Source of the DNA: Cristatella mucedo
Taxonomy: Eukaryota > Bryozoa > Phylactolaemata > Cristatellidae
DNA: 64,000 nt
Assembly: GCA_009760855.2 (NCBI GenBank)
Contig: WPIO01000089.1
Span: 1,384,001 to 1,448,000, forward strand
Direction of reading: 5' to 3'
In this document: positions 43,840 through 56,035 of the stretch, piece after piece
Layout: every line of letters begins with the position of its first letter
How positions within the stretch are numbered: the stretch's first letter is position 1
Notes under the pieces: generated by a model
Told to the model about the DNA's origin: nothing
Databases searched by the model: none
Seen by the model: the letters and a program-made list of their open reading frames with translations, nothing else
Translations under genes and position numbers: made by a program

Positions 43840-46319
43840 CTAGAACCACAGGACTCTCCAGGACATTGCATCAGCTTTCCGATGTTTTAAATGGCTAATG
43901 ACTGCATATTCTGTAGCTGCGCTAGTCCGACGTTTTGGAACTCACTCCCTCGATTCTATCGTGTGCTTCAGACTAGACTGCTGTCCATGAGAGACAGTCG
44001 TCACACGTGGCTCTTCTTTGCTGCTGCTTTGCCTGCATGCTTGCTTCCGAAACCGCTCTCGCTGCCCGGCGGTGTTTCCGCGATCTCCGGCTCAGTTCTC
44101 CACTTGCTTTGATTGAGTAATTTTAGAAAACAAATCGCGAGAAAACGTAGTACTAAAACGACTAATGAAAAATCATAAAGCAATATCCAACGAGAAAAAA
44201 TAGCAATCACTCTGAACATTAAACAATTGCACTACTAGTGAACGACAGACAATACTCATGCTACTAGCCCACTTGGGAGCGCACACAAACTGCTCGGCTT
44301 AAAAACATCACTGTCCGCGATCAGTGAGCAGTATGATCATTAGGCTGATTGATGTCGGCTGGCCTGTCAACCCTGTTGTCCCGGCTCGCTATTAAATAAT
44401 AGGACGACGCTAAATAATAGGGCGACGCTCGCTGTAGATCTCTGACGTCGCTACCGACGCGCGTCCGACAGTAGCCGGACTCGTTTGTTAGACCGAGGGA
44501 CCTGGGCGGGCATTCACGCCAGCGATCGACAGCAACGGGGCAGCGAGATCCAGCATCAGGAGAAGAATTCGGTGGAAGCCGTCGAATACGTTCGTATTGC
44601 GCCCGTGGCTCGCATTTTGTCGATGTGTGTGCGTGTGAGCCTCAGGTACCGGTGTAGGGATTTTGCCCTGTGAAATAGTATTCGGGCTACCAGATTTCGG
44701 AGAGAAGGAGGGAGGGATTTTTTTTTAGCGAAACAGCCTCAGTTTCCTCACCTTCGAGTGAGGCCGAAGCGGAATCCCAGTTCTCCGGTCAGGAGCTAGC
44801 GGCCGGTGAAGCGACTACTGGGGCATCAGCTTTTTCTGTGAAAACCGCAGCCCGTCTGAACCGACGTGGCTAATCACGTACCTGGTTGCTTGGGCCCCAC
44901 GTTTGTGTAGGTCGAGTTCCAACGCAGGCGCCGGTGACTTGAGTACGGGTAGGTATTTCACTGGTGGGGGCATTTGCCTTGGTGAGAGCTAGCGAGAAGT
45001 GTGGCGATAAAACCAAACTAGAAACCAGCGACATTTTGCTCCTGCGAATAGAGAAGGTAAAGCCCCTATTGTTGATCTGAGACTCAATCCGGTGCATGTT
45101 GATAAAACTCACGACCCATAAGGTAACGATAGGTAGGATCAAACCTGAGACGCGCTAGGCGGGGGTGACCTACTTATAGCGAACTTTCGCTCCCAACCAC
45201 CAGTCGGGAGTGGGCGACGCGCTTCAGCAGTGCAGAAGCCTGCCCGTCGTCATTTCCTCTCGGCAGTTCAGCGTTGCACACTGCAGCCGTCTCTGTACTA
45301 ATGTCCTTCGACCACAAACGGTGATCTCGATGGTGCTAGCCCTTTGTAGCTTATCGCATCACGGAAAGGCTTTTTAGGCAATGCAGATATAGGGTTGGTG
45401 GTTTAGGTTTACGGCTTCGAAGATAAGAGACTTTAATTTACACGTGGATTGCAGTTTTAGATTGGCCATGGGTGACTTGTTGTACGGCTAAACTATCTAA
45501 GGAGGCGAGCGTTCAGCAGCGAGAGTGGGAGTGTAGAGAGTTTGGATTACCAGTGCCAGCGGACGTAGACGTATCTCGGTGCAGCCGAGAGCTAGCAGCA
45601 GACAGAGGATTTTCGGAGCCAGACAGCTAGATGGCCAGCCAACATCTTACTGGATTTGAGCCTCGGCCACGCAAGGAGCAGAGGCCGGCTCTCTCACCAC
45701 CTATTGACGATAGTTCCGGAATCAGGTTCTGAGTGGGAAGGCTCGAGACACGGACGGTGGACGTGGGACGCGACCATGTAAGCAAACGCGCTTGGTGGTT
45801 CGTGCTCCGAATTAGGGTGTGGAAGGAGGAGCGTTTCCCGGTTATGGGCGAGTCGTCGTGGTAGCTGCACTCGCGGCACTTTCGCCGAACTTCAGGGCGC
45901 CTGAACCACGGCTAGCAGTTATTTACCCTGCAGAAGCACACTGAGTTTAAGGCGAGGTTCTTTCGTATGCCTTAGCTAGTGTTTGCGAGGAGTGTGGGGA
46001 TAACACTGAACTAGACGCTCAGCTGCATTGTGACAAGATAATGAAATGAATGATGCAGATGGCTAGCCAAAACTTCCGACCTTGCTGGAGATTCGGAACG
46101 CACTTTGGCAGGATTAAAAGTGCAGTCCAGACCGAATAACGTTTGGCAGGCAGAGCCGCTCTATCATTCATCAGCTCAATGATCCGCCTTCGCCACCAAC
46201 ACCCAACAGGGCCAGACGTCTATGGCAGCAGCAGCCGTGACAACGAGATACCGCGCAGTTGTCAATTGGCACTATGTCTCCAGAACACGAGATCTGATGC
46301 CACACAGCAACGGCCAAGC

Positions 46320-46690
46320 AATCATCTACAGGAGTGTGCCCTCTGAAGAGCAGCTTCGAGAAGGTAACTCACGGCAATAGATCCTACACCATCCAGGCCC
46401 GTGCAGGAACATTCTACCGAGTGAACCGGCTACATATCTATTCCAACGCATGAGAAGCAGATCAAGTATGCAGAGATAGACGTCACTCAGTGGAGCAACA
46501 TCGGTGAGGCATCGAACAATCACCAGCACCTACTGCCAGCGAATGGGGAGGAAATGAATGTACTACTCGGAGTGGAAACCTGCAACAGCGCATCCAGCTG
46601 CAGCACATCCAACTATCCGGTAAAAAGGATCTCGGCGAGCTCCAAGCATGGCGAACGATCTATGTACTCTCCTAGCAAAGGGGGACTGTT
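46320..46690 (+). mobile_element. Ty3/gypsy pol C-terminus, polypurine tract and possible 3' LTR start
   Basis: In one plus frame a peptide NRSYTIQARAGTFYRVNRLH (about 46376-46435) matches the RSY-x-V-x-T-x-x-G-x-x-YRRNRxHL pattern near the end of Ty3/gypsy integrases. In the same frame, about 60 codons on, TTRSGN (about 46562) matches the usual TRSGR motif at the polyprotein end. Two stops lie between. AGCAAAGGGGGAC (about 46674-46686) resembles a polypurine tract and is followed by TGTTGC, a plausible LTR start. No 5' LTR, RT or RNase H was found, so this is a remnant. Confidence 0.55.
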
Positions 46691-47282
46691 GCAGCATGGC
46701 CCCTTGCTATTTAACTCCGGGGGGGGAGGGAGGTCCATTGTACAGTATGCTTCCGGTGTCAAATCCACCTTAATAGACGTGGTCTCTACACAGGGCTTAT
46801 GATCTCAATCGTGCGGTACTATGGAGACCTTGGAGCTGGCGGGCTAGCGACTTGTAGGCACTGCATCGATACGCACGAGTACACCGTCAGCAGCCGAACA
46901 CGGCAGCAACGAAGAACCTTACGATAACAAGTCTATATCGATAGCATAGAGAACTCTAAATAACAGCTTATGAGGGCCACGTGTGTCTAGCATTAGCCGT
47001 AGCTGACAGCAACTCACGTACGACGCTCGGGGTACCACTGAACTACGCTGGGACACAAGTGACTGCTTATATCACGACTCGAACTTGAACACTGCCTAAC
47101 CATGGATAATGGCAAGACCAGTTCCTAGTCATTATAATTCAGGAAATGGAAGCAACATTTCGGCAGTAATAACCTGGCGGATCTAGCGCAGCATCATTTC
47201 ATAAATGCTGACAAAGGAAGATGGCGATGGTCACTGGAAGAGACCCTAACGAGAAACGGCATACATGTAAATTCGTGTGCCT

Positions 47283-47400
47283 CCGTCTGTAACTCCTAAA
47301 AGGTAGGAGGACTGAGTATGCGTTACGATGGAGAGCTTTCTATAGCGCACTCAAAAGCCTTAGCGGCTTTCGGTGTACATACGACAGCCAATAGTTTAAC
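47283..47400 (-). mobile_element. LINE-B 3' tail fragment, diverged
   Basis: Plus-strand GTCTGTAACTCC, GGAGAGCTTTCTATAGCGCA and CCTTAGCGGCTTTCGG correspond to the LINE-B terminus in reverse. Confidence 0.6.
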
Positions 47401-48939
47401 GCAACTGGTTCCTGACCGATAATTAGCCATGTAATACAGCCCCATCCTGATCCGTCGTTGTGTCGCCTGGTATTCACTTTCTGTCTCAAGCATTATCCAC
47501 GAGGCACAAGAATAAAATTGGGTACTAGATCTATCTAAAATGGAAGCATTCTGCTGCATCTGTGACGCGGATAAGCGCTCTAAGACTGTTTGCGGCTTCC
47601 TCTTCTATCCAAATTCAGCCATTGCTTAGGCCGTGACGGCTCATCGACTGCGGTAATTAAGTTGCACCTGCAAATTCTGACACCGAAAGCGGTGATTAGA
47701 GGCACGCCCCGTGAAGTTCTGTCCATATTTGGGCTGGCTGGCTGCTCATTTTATCAGACCGCATGGACTATTAGGAGATAGACCGGCCATTGTTCGTCGC
47801 AGGGAGTCAAGCATTTACGGGACATTGCCACCGCCTGGAGGCGACCAATCACAGAAGACTCGTCACGACAGACATTTTTGTTGGGCAGGCGGTGTGCATA
47901 CACGGGTGAAACACGGCAGGTTTTTCTCGGACCGGGGGAGAGTGGGCAGGTGTCGCACAGACGTATGAATGCACGAATTCAGATTATTATCGAATTTTTA
48001 ATTTGCCTTGTAATGAAAACAGTGCGCACAATATCCTACGGCTGCACCTGCACTCTTGGTAAATCAAGGGAGAGAGGGAGAGGATATTTTATTTGTAAAG
48101 CTGAGACCTGGACAGAAAGAACGGCCAAGTGACGTCAGTCTGACCAGTGAGACGTCTTGCGTTGCTGGACTTTAAAGCAAAGTATACTTCCGTAGCCGTA
48201 TCAGTTGGGACACTGGAAGACGACGTCCTTCTTATATGTCTATTATCTCCACTTCTGCTCTTATTAATAGCCAGGTGTGACCCGTGCATCCGAGAAAGAA
48301 AGGGACACACTGATGCTTTCATAAGTACCTGGGCATCTGGAAGCATGAATATGCATCGAAACTACATTGCTTCCTAAAAATGCCATTGTTCTCCAGCAGT
48401 TTGGAGTCTGCGATTTTCGCATAACAATTACTGAAAAGACCACTGAACCAGGCAAGGGTGCCGCCAAGCAGCTTCAAAGGGAAAAGTCTCGAGATAAACG
48501 GGCACGATTAATTAATGTCTGACGCCAGAATGTCGTTTATTTTGTGAAATAAGCTTACGTTCGATCACCCTATGACGAAGTCTAATAATACTATAATTAT
48601 AATGACTATATGTCTTTCGTATGGCTCGTGAAGAGAGCTCAGTGTATAAACGGGTGCTTTGTAACTCGCTACGGGAGATGCAGTAACAGATATTTGATTA
48701 AAGTCAAGGCACCCTGCTAAGGCAAGCATGCAAAAGCGCATACTTATCTTATTAAGACAAAAATGCAAATGCACACAAAATACTTAGTCACTGATTAAAA
48801 CGATGCCCGGTTTGCTTAACTCACTCAATAATGTACAGGTAAGCAGAACACACAAGAGAAAAGACAGGTCTACCAGGGCATTATGCAAAAACATCTCCTT
48901 AATGTATAAATACAAATACAAATATTAATAAATAAATAT

Positions 48940-48952
48940 TTATTATATATAT

Positions 48953-48986
<34 letters not shown>

Positions 48987-48994
48987 TAAAAGGC

Positions 48995-49064
<70 letters not shown>
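48940..49064. repeat. AT-rich / (AT)n / (GA)n compound microsatellite
   Basis: TATATAT-type runs (48940-49035, interrupted by AAAAGGCAGGG) followed by a pure GA run (49036-49062), immediately upstream of the R2/NeSL-like element. Confidence 0.95.
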
Positions 49065-49065
<1 letters not shown>

Positions 49066-49320
49066 GCCGCCTTTTGCTCCAGCGCCGTCGTCCTCTTCTC
49101 CCTCGGGCCACCCGTCTCCGGGGACCCGCCGGCGACCCCTTCAGCCCTCCATCTCTCGCTGCTTTACTTTGTGGACCTCTGGTTGCCTCGCATAGGGGAC
49201 AGTGTTCAAGCACATAACTGGCCTGGCTTTGTGGCCGCAGTCCTCCTCCTCAGTGGAAAGTGGTTGTAGCTTGTTCATGGCACGTGCAGGGACTTGGAGC
49301 ACAAGCGCGGCACGCCCGTC

Positions 49321-49428
49321 TGGAGCGCCCTCCGTCTCTGGAGCGCCCTCCGTCTCTGGAGCGCCCTCCGTCTCTGGAGCGCCCTCCGTCTCTGGAGCGC
49401 CCTCCGTCTCTGGAGCGCCCTCCGTCTC
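49321..49428. repeat. 18-bp minisatellite, six perfect copies
   Basis: Unit TGGAGCGCCCTCCGTCTC, exactly six times. In the element's reading frame it encodes a Leu-Glu-Arg-Pro-Pro-Ser hexapeptide repeat; the other frames give Gly-Ala-Pro-Ser-Val-Ser (plus) or Glu-Thr-Glu-Gly-Ala-Pro (minus). Confidence 0.95.
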
Positions 49429-49861
49429 TGCCAAACAGGCCTGCTCCGGGTGGGCCGTGGGTATGGGACCCGACACGTGCCTTGCACCTGCAGCGGTTGT
49501 ACGCCACTAACCACACGAAGGCCATCCGGGAAATCCTTCCTCCCACGCCGACCACGGTCTCCGGCGACCCGGTGACCTGCCGCTTCCACTGGGAGGCCTA
49601 ATCGCAGGCGCGGCCAGTCGATAACTACCGCTTGGACGCCCTCCTACACAGGACGGTCCCACCTCTACTGGCGCAGGGCACCAGCCTGATGTTACCATTG
49701 TCCGAGAACGACGTCGCCGCGCGCCTTCACAGAGCCCGTAACACATCTCCGGCAGCTGACCGTCTAGAACACTGCCACCTGCGCCTCGTTTACCCTTGAG
49801 GCAGGCTTGTCGCCTGCATTTGAATAGCTGCCTCCTCTTCGGGGAAGTCCCTTAAAGGTGA

Positions 49862-50284
49862 ACTGCTGCATCAGTTTCAGACTGTTTGCGCCCTCAGGTC
49901 CTGTGTGGACAATGAATTAGCTGTCCCATTCCTCCGCTTAAAGACAGTTGGCTGCAGAAGCTTTAGCTCTGCAGGTCCTAGACTGTGGAACTCGCTTCCA
50001 CAATTCTTACGCAACGACAACTACTCTCCTACTGCCGACTATGGCATATCTTTTTCAGTGGTCCTGAGCTGCTACTTCTATGCTACTCACTACCTCAACT
50101 GCTCTCCTGACTGTGCTATGCTTCCCACTTTCTCTTTGTTGCGTGAGACGAAGTCTGTTGGCTACCGAATGCGTTCCGAAAGCCGCTTAGGCTGTGAGTG
50201 CGCTATACAAAACTCTCCTGCGTAACACCCACATGGTCTTTATGACTTTGTGGAGTTACAGACGTAGATACATTACATTACAAA
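49862..50284 (+). mobile_element. LINE-B 3' end inserted in the R2/NeSL-like element
   Basis: It opens with the LINE-B protein C-terminus (RSFSSAGPRLWNSLP-like, at about 49950-50000) and continues through the 3' tail (CTACTGCCGACTATGGCA... GATACATTACATTACA). The R2/NeSL-like sequence stops at its left border and resumes after its right border, a nested insertion. Confidence 0.82.
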
Positions 50285-51749
50285 GCAAGGAAGACGGGTC
50301 TCACGATCCGGATTCACAGGAAGTGCGACCCCAGCCTACACGGCAACTTTCGATCGATCGCCTTATCTGCCCACGCTATAATAGCTGCTCTTGGGCTATA
50401 TAATACCTCTATCGGGCGCGGCTGGTGCCTAAGGCTGCCCTGCTTCCGGCCGAGAAGACTTTTGTGGAGCTCTGCCGGTTCGTGTGCGGCTTGCCGCACC
50501 TCAGCTAGACACACTTCCCGTTTTCGCAGCGCTCAGCCGAAGGCCTTGGTTTCTAACGTTTCGCAACCAACTCGATGATCCTCCGAGTCAGTCAGGCCTG
50601 TCGCATATTGTGTTCACCCAATGTGTGCGTGCGACATGTTGCAAGTCACCGAATCGGGCACTCACTCACTCGTCACTCAACCGGGCGGTTAACAGCGTGG
50701 TGGCTTTTGTTTGACGAGGAGCGCTTACCGCACCTGAGCCCCTGCCACCTTCGAACCTAGAAACAGAATCGGCCCTGCCCAGCCCCGCTATGGGCGGATG
50801 CGAAACGACCCGCCTTAGGCGTCTCTCCTGCTGCCTCATCTCACTGGCCGGCTCGGACATCCTGGCGGTCTCAACCGAGCCCGACGAGAGGGAGCCCTCG
50901 TTCGTGTCTCAGGTCGCCATATCAAAACTGCTAGATTACACCAGGTTGGCTGAAGGCAGGGCTTGGGCGGCCCAGCCTGCTTAGGGCAGGATCAGCCGTT
51001 GCCAGGCCACGGATAGGTTCGCGACCCACAGCTACTTTCAGACCATGGGTCTCGACTTGTCGTTCCGAGCCTGGCGGTTCGTTCACCGTGCTCGCCGGAC
51101 TTGCTGCTGTTGGGCGCTGCTAGGAGCCGGTCATACCCCGAAATACCCGCCAACTGCAACATCTGCCGTACTGAAGCTGAGACCATTTTTGACGTCCTAA
51201 GCCAATGCCGGCCGATGCTGCAAGTAATTAAGGCTCGCCACAACCTTGTTCTGTGTCACCCTGCCTCTCGGCAGGCCGTACCTTCCCGCTCACCGGGGGG
51301 GGGGGGGGGGTCCGGCTTTCAAGCCGAACCTGGTCATCGACAACTGCACCGACGCGGTCATAGTCGACGTAACGGTGTCGTTTGACGGCTGCGAGGATGC
51401 CCTGATGGTGGCAACCCGGAAAAAGGTTGATAAGTACGAGGCCATAGCCCGCTCTTTCGTGACCGCTGGTTACCGGTCGGCAGTGGTGAGGCCCTTCGTG
51501 GTCGGTGCTCTGGGTGACTGGTGGCCGGATAATGAAGCCTGCCTGGCGGACCTCGGCATTTCTTCGCAACGAACGGACGGCATGGCGGTGGCTGTGCGTC
51601 TCGGATGCCATTTCCGGGTCGGAAGCCGTCTGGTCCCTGTTCCTGAACCGAGAGGCGCCGGTAGCCCCCCACAGCCCCGTCAAGGCAGGGCTCCTCCGGC
51701 TAAGGTACGATAATTTGCTGAAGTATTTAAAATGTAAGCTTATATATAT

Positions 51750-51905
51750 ATATTTTAGTTGTATAGCACCCTAAGAGAACTTAATCTCGACTCACCCACT
51801 TCACTTATTCCGCCCGGGCACGAGCCCACGACCCTGGCCATCAAATACATTCACCTTGACCTTGGTTTGAGGCGAGCACCATAATCACTGGATCAATCCA
51901 GCTCA
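51750..51905 (-). mobile_element. SINE-A copy
   Basis: Reverse complement of SINE-A: GTATAGCACCCTAAGAGAAC, TTAATCTCGACTCA, GCACGAGCCCACGACC and GCGAGCACCATAATCACTGG. It has the same extra head segment as the 38594 copy. Confidence 0.78.
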
Positions 51906-51959
51906 TCACGACAATCATATTTCATGACGTACAATCTCACAAAAAGACTCATCACTCGG

Positions 51960-52820
51960 TTAGAGCCGAGGCTGTGAGGAACCGGTAGTATTAAGCTTCT
52001 TTTTTGAATGTCATTGAAAAAGAGGTGACGGAATGCCATTCGGCAGTGACGTACAAGCTTTGGGAGCGAAGCAACTATGGGTAAGGTCTCTGAGGGATCT
52101 GAAGTTAGTTAAGTGCTCAAGGAATAGATCGGAGTGATCGAGCGAATCGAAGGTTAAAGGGCGAGTGGTGCCATGGGAAATTCGATGTGAAACTAATTAA
52201 GATGGGTCGGTAGGAGAAAGAGAATGAAGTGACCTAAAGGTGAGTAAGGGAATCTTGAAGTCGATATGCTGCTTGATAGGCAGCAATTGCAGATTGGTGA
52301 GCAGCGGTCTAATGTGACAGTTGCAACGTTTGAAACAGACAAGCCTAGCTGCCAAGTTGTGTACCATCTGTAAGCTTGCTATTGCACTCCCTGGAAGACC
52401 CACAGTTGCAGTTGCAGTTAGTCAGTTGCAGATATCTAGGCGTGTGTCGCGAATGCATGGACCAGCTTGGCAGTGGCATCTTCATTCAATCAAGCCTACA
52501 TTTATGCAATTTTACATATGTGAAAGTAGGCAGACTTGATTTCGGAGCTGATATACTACCCGGGTCCTAGCTCGCCGGCAAGATGTTCTCACATGACAGC
52601 TCAGATCGCGGTTTCGAGTCCTGCAACAGAAAGTCCTTGATTAATAGCAAAATGATAGCCTTGAGGCTCTTCTGGGACTACTATATAAACGAAGAAGTTT
52701 CATCAGCACACCTTTACTTTGCTTGCACTCATCTAGCGACAAGTTAGTTTGGAAAAGAGGACAGGCATATTCCGGCAGAGGCCGCATGAGATATGCTGGC
52801 ATTGGCAGATTCGGAGAGTT
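51960..52820 (-). mobile_element. LINE-A 3' portion, degraded, with nested SINE-B
   Basis: Reverse-complement LINE-A C-terminal and untranslated sequence from about 51960 (GACCTAAAGGTGAGTAAGGG, TGACAGTTGCAACGTTTGAA, GACAAGCCTAGCTGCCAAG) is interrupted at 52563-52712 by SINE-B. It resumes with CATCTAGCGACAAGTTAG and GAGATATGCTGGCATTGGCA to about 52820. Confidence 0.75.
52563..52712 (+). mobile_element. SINE-B copy nested in LINE-A
   Basis: CGCCGGCAAGATGTTCTCAC head, B box GATCGCGGTTTCGAGTCCTG, TGATAGCCTTGAGGCTCTTC and CTATATAAACGAAGAAG. LINE-A sequence continues on both sides. Confidence 0.75.
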
Positions 52821-53814
52821 AATCGCTCTAAGCAGAGAGCATGCAGCTCCCTAGGAGCTCCGTGTGCCCTCACCTCGCCGCAAATACAGATTCCTCTTCT
52901 GCGCAGTCGACACCGGAAGGGGAATACAGTATTGTACGACGCTGTGGATGGAGTGTGTTTATTAAAAGCACAACTGGATTGCGTCTCTGATAAGTCATAC
53001 CAACCAAGTGTCCTGCTTATTTCTCCTTTGCATATACAACCGAGGGAGGTAAGACCCGAGTACCGACCCCTAAACAGGATCTGAACGCTCTAGGGTTAGC
53101 CTTCTGTTAGTTGCAATCAGTAATCAGTTGACGGATGTTGCCAACTAAGGGGAGAGGGTAAAAGAGAGGGTGTGGTCCTCGATGAGGCTCCTATCCTTGT
53201 AGCCTCAAGAGGAGAGTACATCCCTCTACATTCGTCCTTGACAATGGAGAATTATACTCGCTATGGGGGGCTGTGATCTGTGATAGGTTATGCGAGGGAG
53301 ATAAACCACTCACTCGCTGCTGCGGAAGTTAATCGTCATCGGCAGCCGCCTCCGATACTGCCCCTCGACTACTGCACCTCGAATGCTGCGCCTCGACTAC
53401 TGCCCCTCGAATTTCGGTGGCAAACGTTGATTCTCCGTCGTAGCTCAAAGAAGGCTCTTCTCTTTGTGCCGACCAACATTTTGAAATCTGCTCCCCTTTC
53501 TCTGACGAATAGAATAGATAGCAGGGCTAGTTAGTAGAGTCTGGTTTCGGAGCCAGGTGGTGGAGTCAAGGGGCAGGGCAAGGTTTGCATCAGGTAGGGT
53601 GGTCAGTTGGTGGAGGCTGGAGAGTGCAGACTATGTGCGAAATCTGGACGTGTGTGCCAGTACCCAACAGCTAATCGTGCACGTTAACGACGGGGTGCTT
53701 GCGATTCTGCGTAGTTGTTCCTGTTGCACAGGTAATCGCCAGGAGGGCGGAATTGGTGGAGGGGCTTACGTTGGACTCTACCCGTACAGTCTAAAGTCGG
53801 CTTTACACTGTGAG

Positions 53815-55318
53815 TCTTATTTTGCCTTGACTTCAAAACTTGCTAGCAAGTTCCAGTCTAGTTTTGAAATTAATCACTCTACAGGGTCGGTATTACTTCG
53901 GGTGTACAACAACGTACTTGGGAATGCAGACATGGCTAGAGTCTCCCTGCTTGCTTTGCTCAATCTTTCGGCAGCTTTTGATACTATCGCTCACCGAGTC
54001 CTGTTAGAGCGCCTCTCATCTCGCATGCGCTTAACTGGCACTGCATTGCACAATCGTTCCGATCCTCTCTCAGTGAGAGACTCTAGAATATTGATGTGAA
54101 TGGATGCAGATCATCCGATGAACCCCTGCAGTATGCGGTGCATCAGCGCTCTGTGCTTGGTTCCGTTCTTTTCAAAGTTTATACACACCCTCTTGACGAT
54201 TTGATTAGTTGGGAAAATCTAGGCTTTCACTTCTACGCAGATGACACTCAATTGTACCGTTGCTTTGATTACTCCCAGCCCTCCCGCAAGTCGAATTCTC
54301 TCATCCCCATGCTGCTTGTATTAATGAAATTCGCACATGGACATCAGCAAACTTTCTTAAATTGAATTATGATAACACCAACTTACTACTTATGGGCAAA
54401 CCAAGTGTAATTCAGAAATTGGAAAGGTTAACGCTCAAAATCGTCTCTGTCAGTATAACTCCTGTTGAATCTGCACACAATCTAGAAGTCATTTTCCATA
54501 TTGACCTTTGATTAGACGACCACATCAGCTCCACAGTCAAGTCTACCAACTTTAAGCTACATAACATTGCACAAATTTGGGCTTGCTTAGACAGGGATAC
54601 CACATCCTGCATTGTTCACGTCTAGTCTCGACTTCAATACCCCGCTGCTTGCTGGTCTACCGGCCTGTGAAATCAGATGCTTACAGCTGGTGCAAAACTC
54701 TGCAGCTAGGCTTGTCTGTCGTGAGCGTCGTAGTTGCCACATCTCATCACTTCTTGCCGACCTGCACTGGCTCCCAATCAAGCAAAGCCAAGCATCGACT
54801 TCATAGTTCCGTCACTCACTTTTAGGTCTCTTCATTCTTTGGCTCCAGCATGGCTATCAGATCTACTCCCCCACCAGACGGAGCATTGCACCAAACGCTT
54901 TTAGGAATCTAATCGTTTACCTGTACTTCATACGAGCCTGAAATCATATGGAGATCGTGCCTTTAGTTCGTATGTTCCCAAAGCCTGGAAATCACTCCCG
55001 ACTTAGGTCACGACATCCCCTGACTTGTCCCATTTAAGAAGAAACTAAATACATCTATTTATTACAGCATTTACTGGGTCCATGCGATTCGACTTGTATG
55101 TGCTTACGCGTGCTGACACTGTGCACGCTTCCACTAACCATATTTGCATGGTGACCCTGTGCATATCACCTCAAGCCACGTTATGCTTGTTATAATTGAG
55201 CATGCTACCACTAACCATTCGATCCTTCTTTCTTTGCAGCAAATGTACAGTGCCTATAAAGAGATTGAGTTATCTACGGGCGCTATATAAAATGTAATAT
55301 CATTATCAATATTATTAT
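53815..55318 (+). mobile_element. LINE-A copy, RT pseudogene with complete 3' end
   Basis: Plus-strand RT sequence from about 53815: [33 protein letters not shown], then a frameshift near 54095. RSVLGSVLFKVYTHPL and [11 protein letters not shown] (intact YADD) follow, then more stops, and the 3' terminus with GTGCCTATAAAGAGATTGAG and GGGCGCTATATAAAATG at about 55250-55318. It lacks the N-terminal region and carries several frameshifts. Confidence 0.85.
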
Positions 55319-55569
55319 GTATAGCAGACTAAACAGCACTAAACTCCACAGACACACGTTTTCCGCATCCAACCCGGTTGAACCACATTTTTCCGACATC
55401 GATCTATTACCGTGGGCTCTTGATATGCACATACATTAAGCATCGTTAGGCTGGTTAGTCAAACGAGTTCTGATCGGCTTTGTGAGGCTTAATGAGTGAG
55501 CTATGTAGGAACCCGAAGTGACTGAGCTTGATCATGGACTACATGGTGTGTACGGCTAGTTCAGGGAGG

Positions 55570-55570
<1 letters not shown>

Positions 55571-55624
<54 letters not shown>

Positions 55625-55680
55625 GGAAGAGACAGACATACTGACAGAGGGGAGAGTTGAAGAGAGATTTGGAGATAGAG

Positions 55681-55724
<44 letters not shown>

Positions 55725-55736
55725 ATTAAAGAGAGA

Positions 55737-55782
<46 letters not shown>
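55571..55782. repeat. interrupted (GA)n microsatellite
   Basis: Three GA blocks separated by GGGGAAGAGACAGACATACT-type and GGAGAGAATTAAAGAGAG sequence. Overlapping Arg-Glu and Leu-Ser open frames are artefacts. Confidence 0.96.
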
Positions 55783-55784
<2 letters not shown>

Positions 55785-56035
55785 AAAGCGAGCACTGCTT
55801 ATTTCAGTTATGGAGGTCCAGGTATAATTGCTTCGTATGTTACCGTTGCGAAATGGGTTCATAGTAGCTGCCCGTACGGCGACAAGAACTCTCATCCGCC
55901 TGATGCTATAGCCGCAGTGAAAGACTGGTTACTTCCAAATATATCTCAAGCACCTGCACAGCTACGTTTATTGCATACAAACTACATAATAGAACGTGAG
56001 CTAGCCCAAGTTTTTTTTCTTATAACGATGCACCT

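Larger units (their letters stand above)
49080..51730 (+). pseudogene. R2/NeSL-like non-LTR retrotransposon with restriction-like endonuclease, broken
   Basis: Pieces in order on the plus strand: a zinc-finger-like FKHITGLAL segment (about 49205); a spacer with an 18-bp tandem repeat; TNHTKAIREILPP (about 49507-49545); ENDVAARLHRARNTSPAADR (about 49707-49765), which matches the start of RT in this superfamily (RAKNTSPGPDRL-like). A LINE-B insertion follows at 49862. After it come a Cys-rich knuckle CNICRTEAETIFDVLSQC (about 51155) and the endonuclease region FKPNLVIDN...AVIVDVTVSF...KKVDKYE (about 51320-51440), followed by FVVGALGDWW. The endonuclease resembles the PD-(D/E)XK-type domain of R2/NeSL elements. 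The usual KPD reads KPN, and a His of the knuckle appears lost. I found no YxDD box, so the RT core is missing. It would have inserted at specific targets by target-primed reverse transcription. Confidence 0.7.

Noticed and set aside
44383-44470. Possible 5' LTR matching the gypsy remnant at 46687
   Set aside because: Only a few short matches near TGTTG and GCTATT; no extended similarity, so not called as an LTR.
49141-49476. Minus-strand frame with ETEGAP repeats
   Set aside because: It is the antisense of the R2/NeSL-like coding region; the plus strand has recognisable family motifs.
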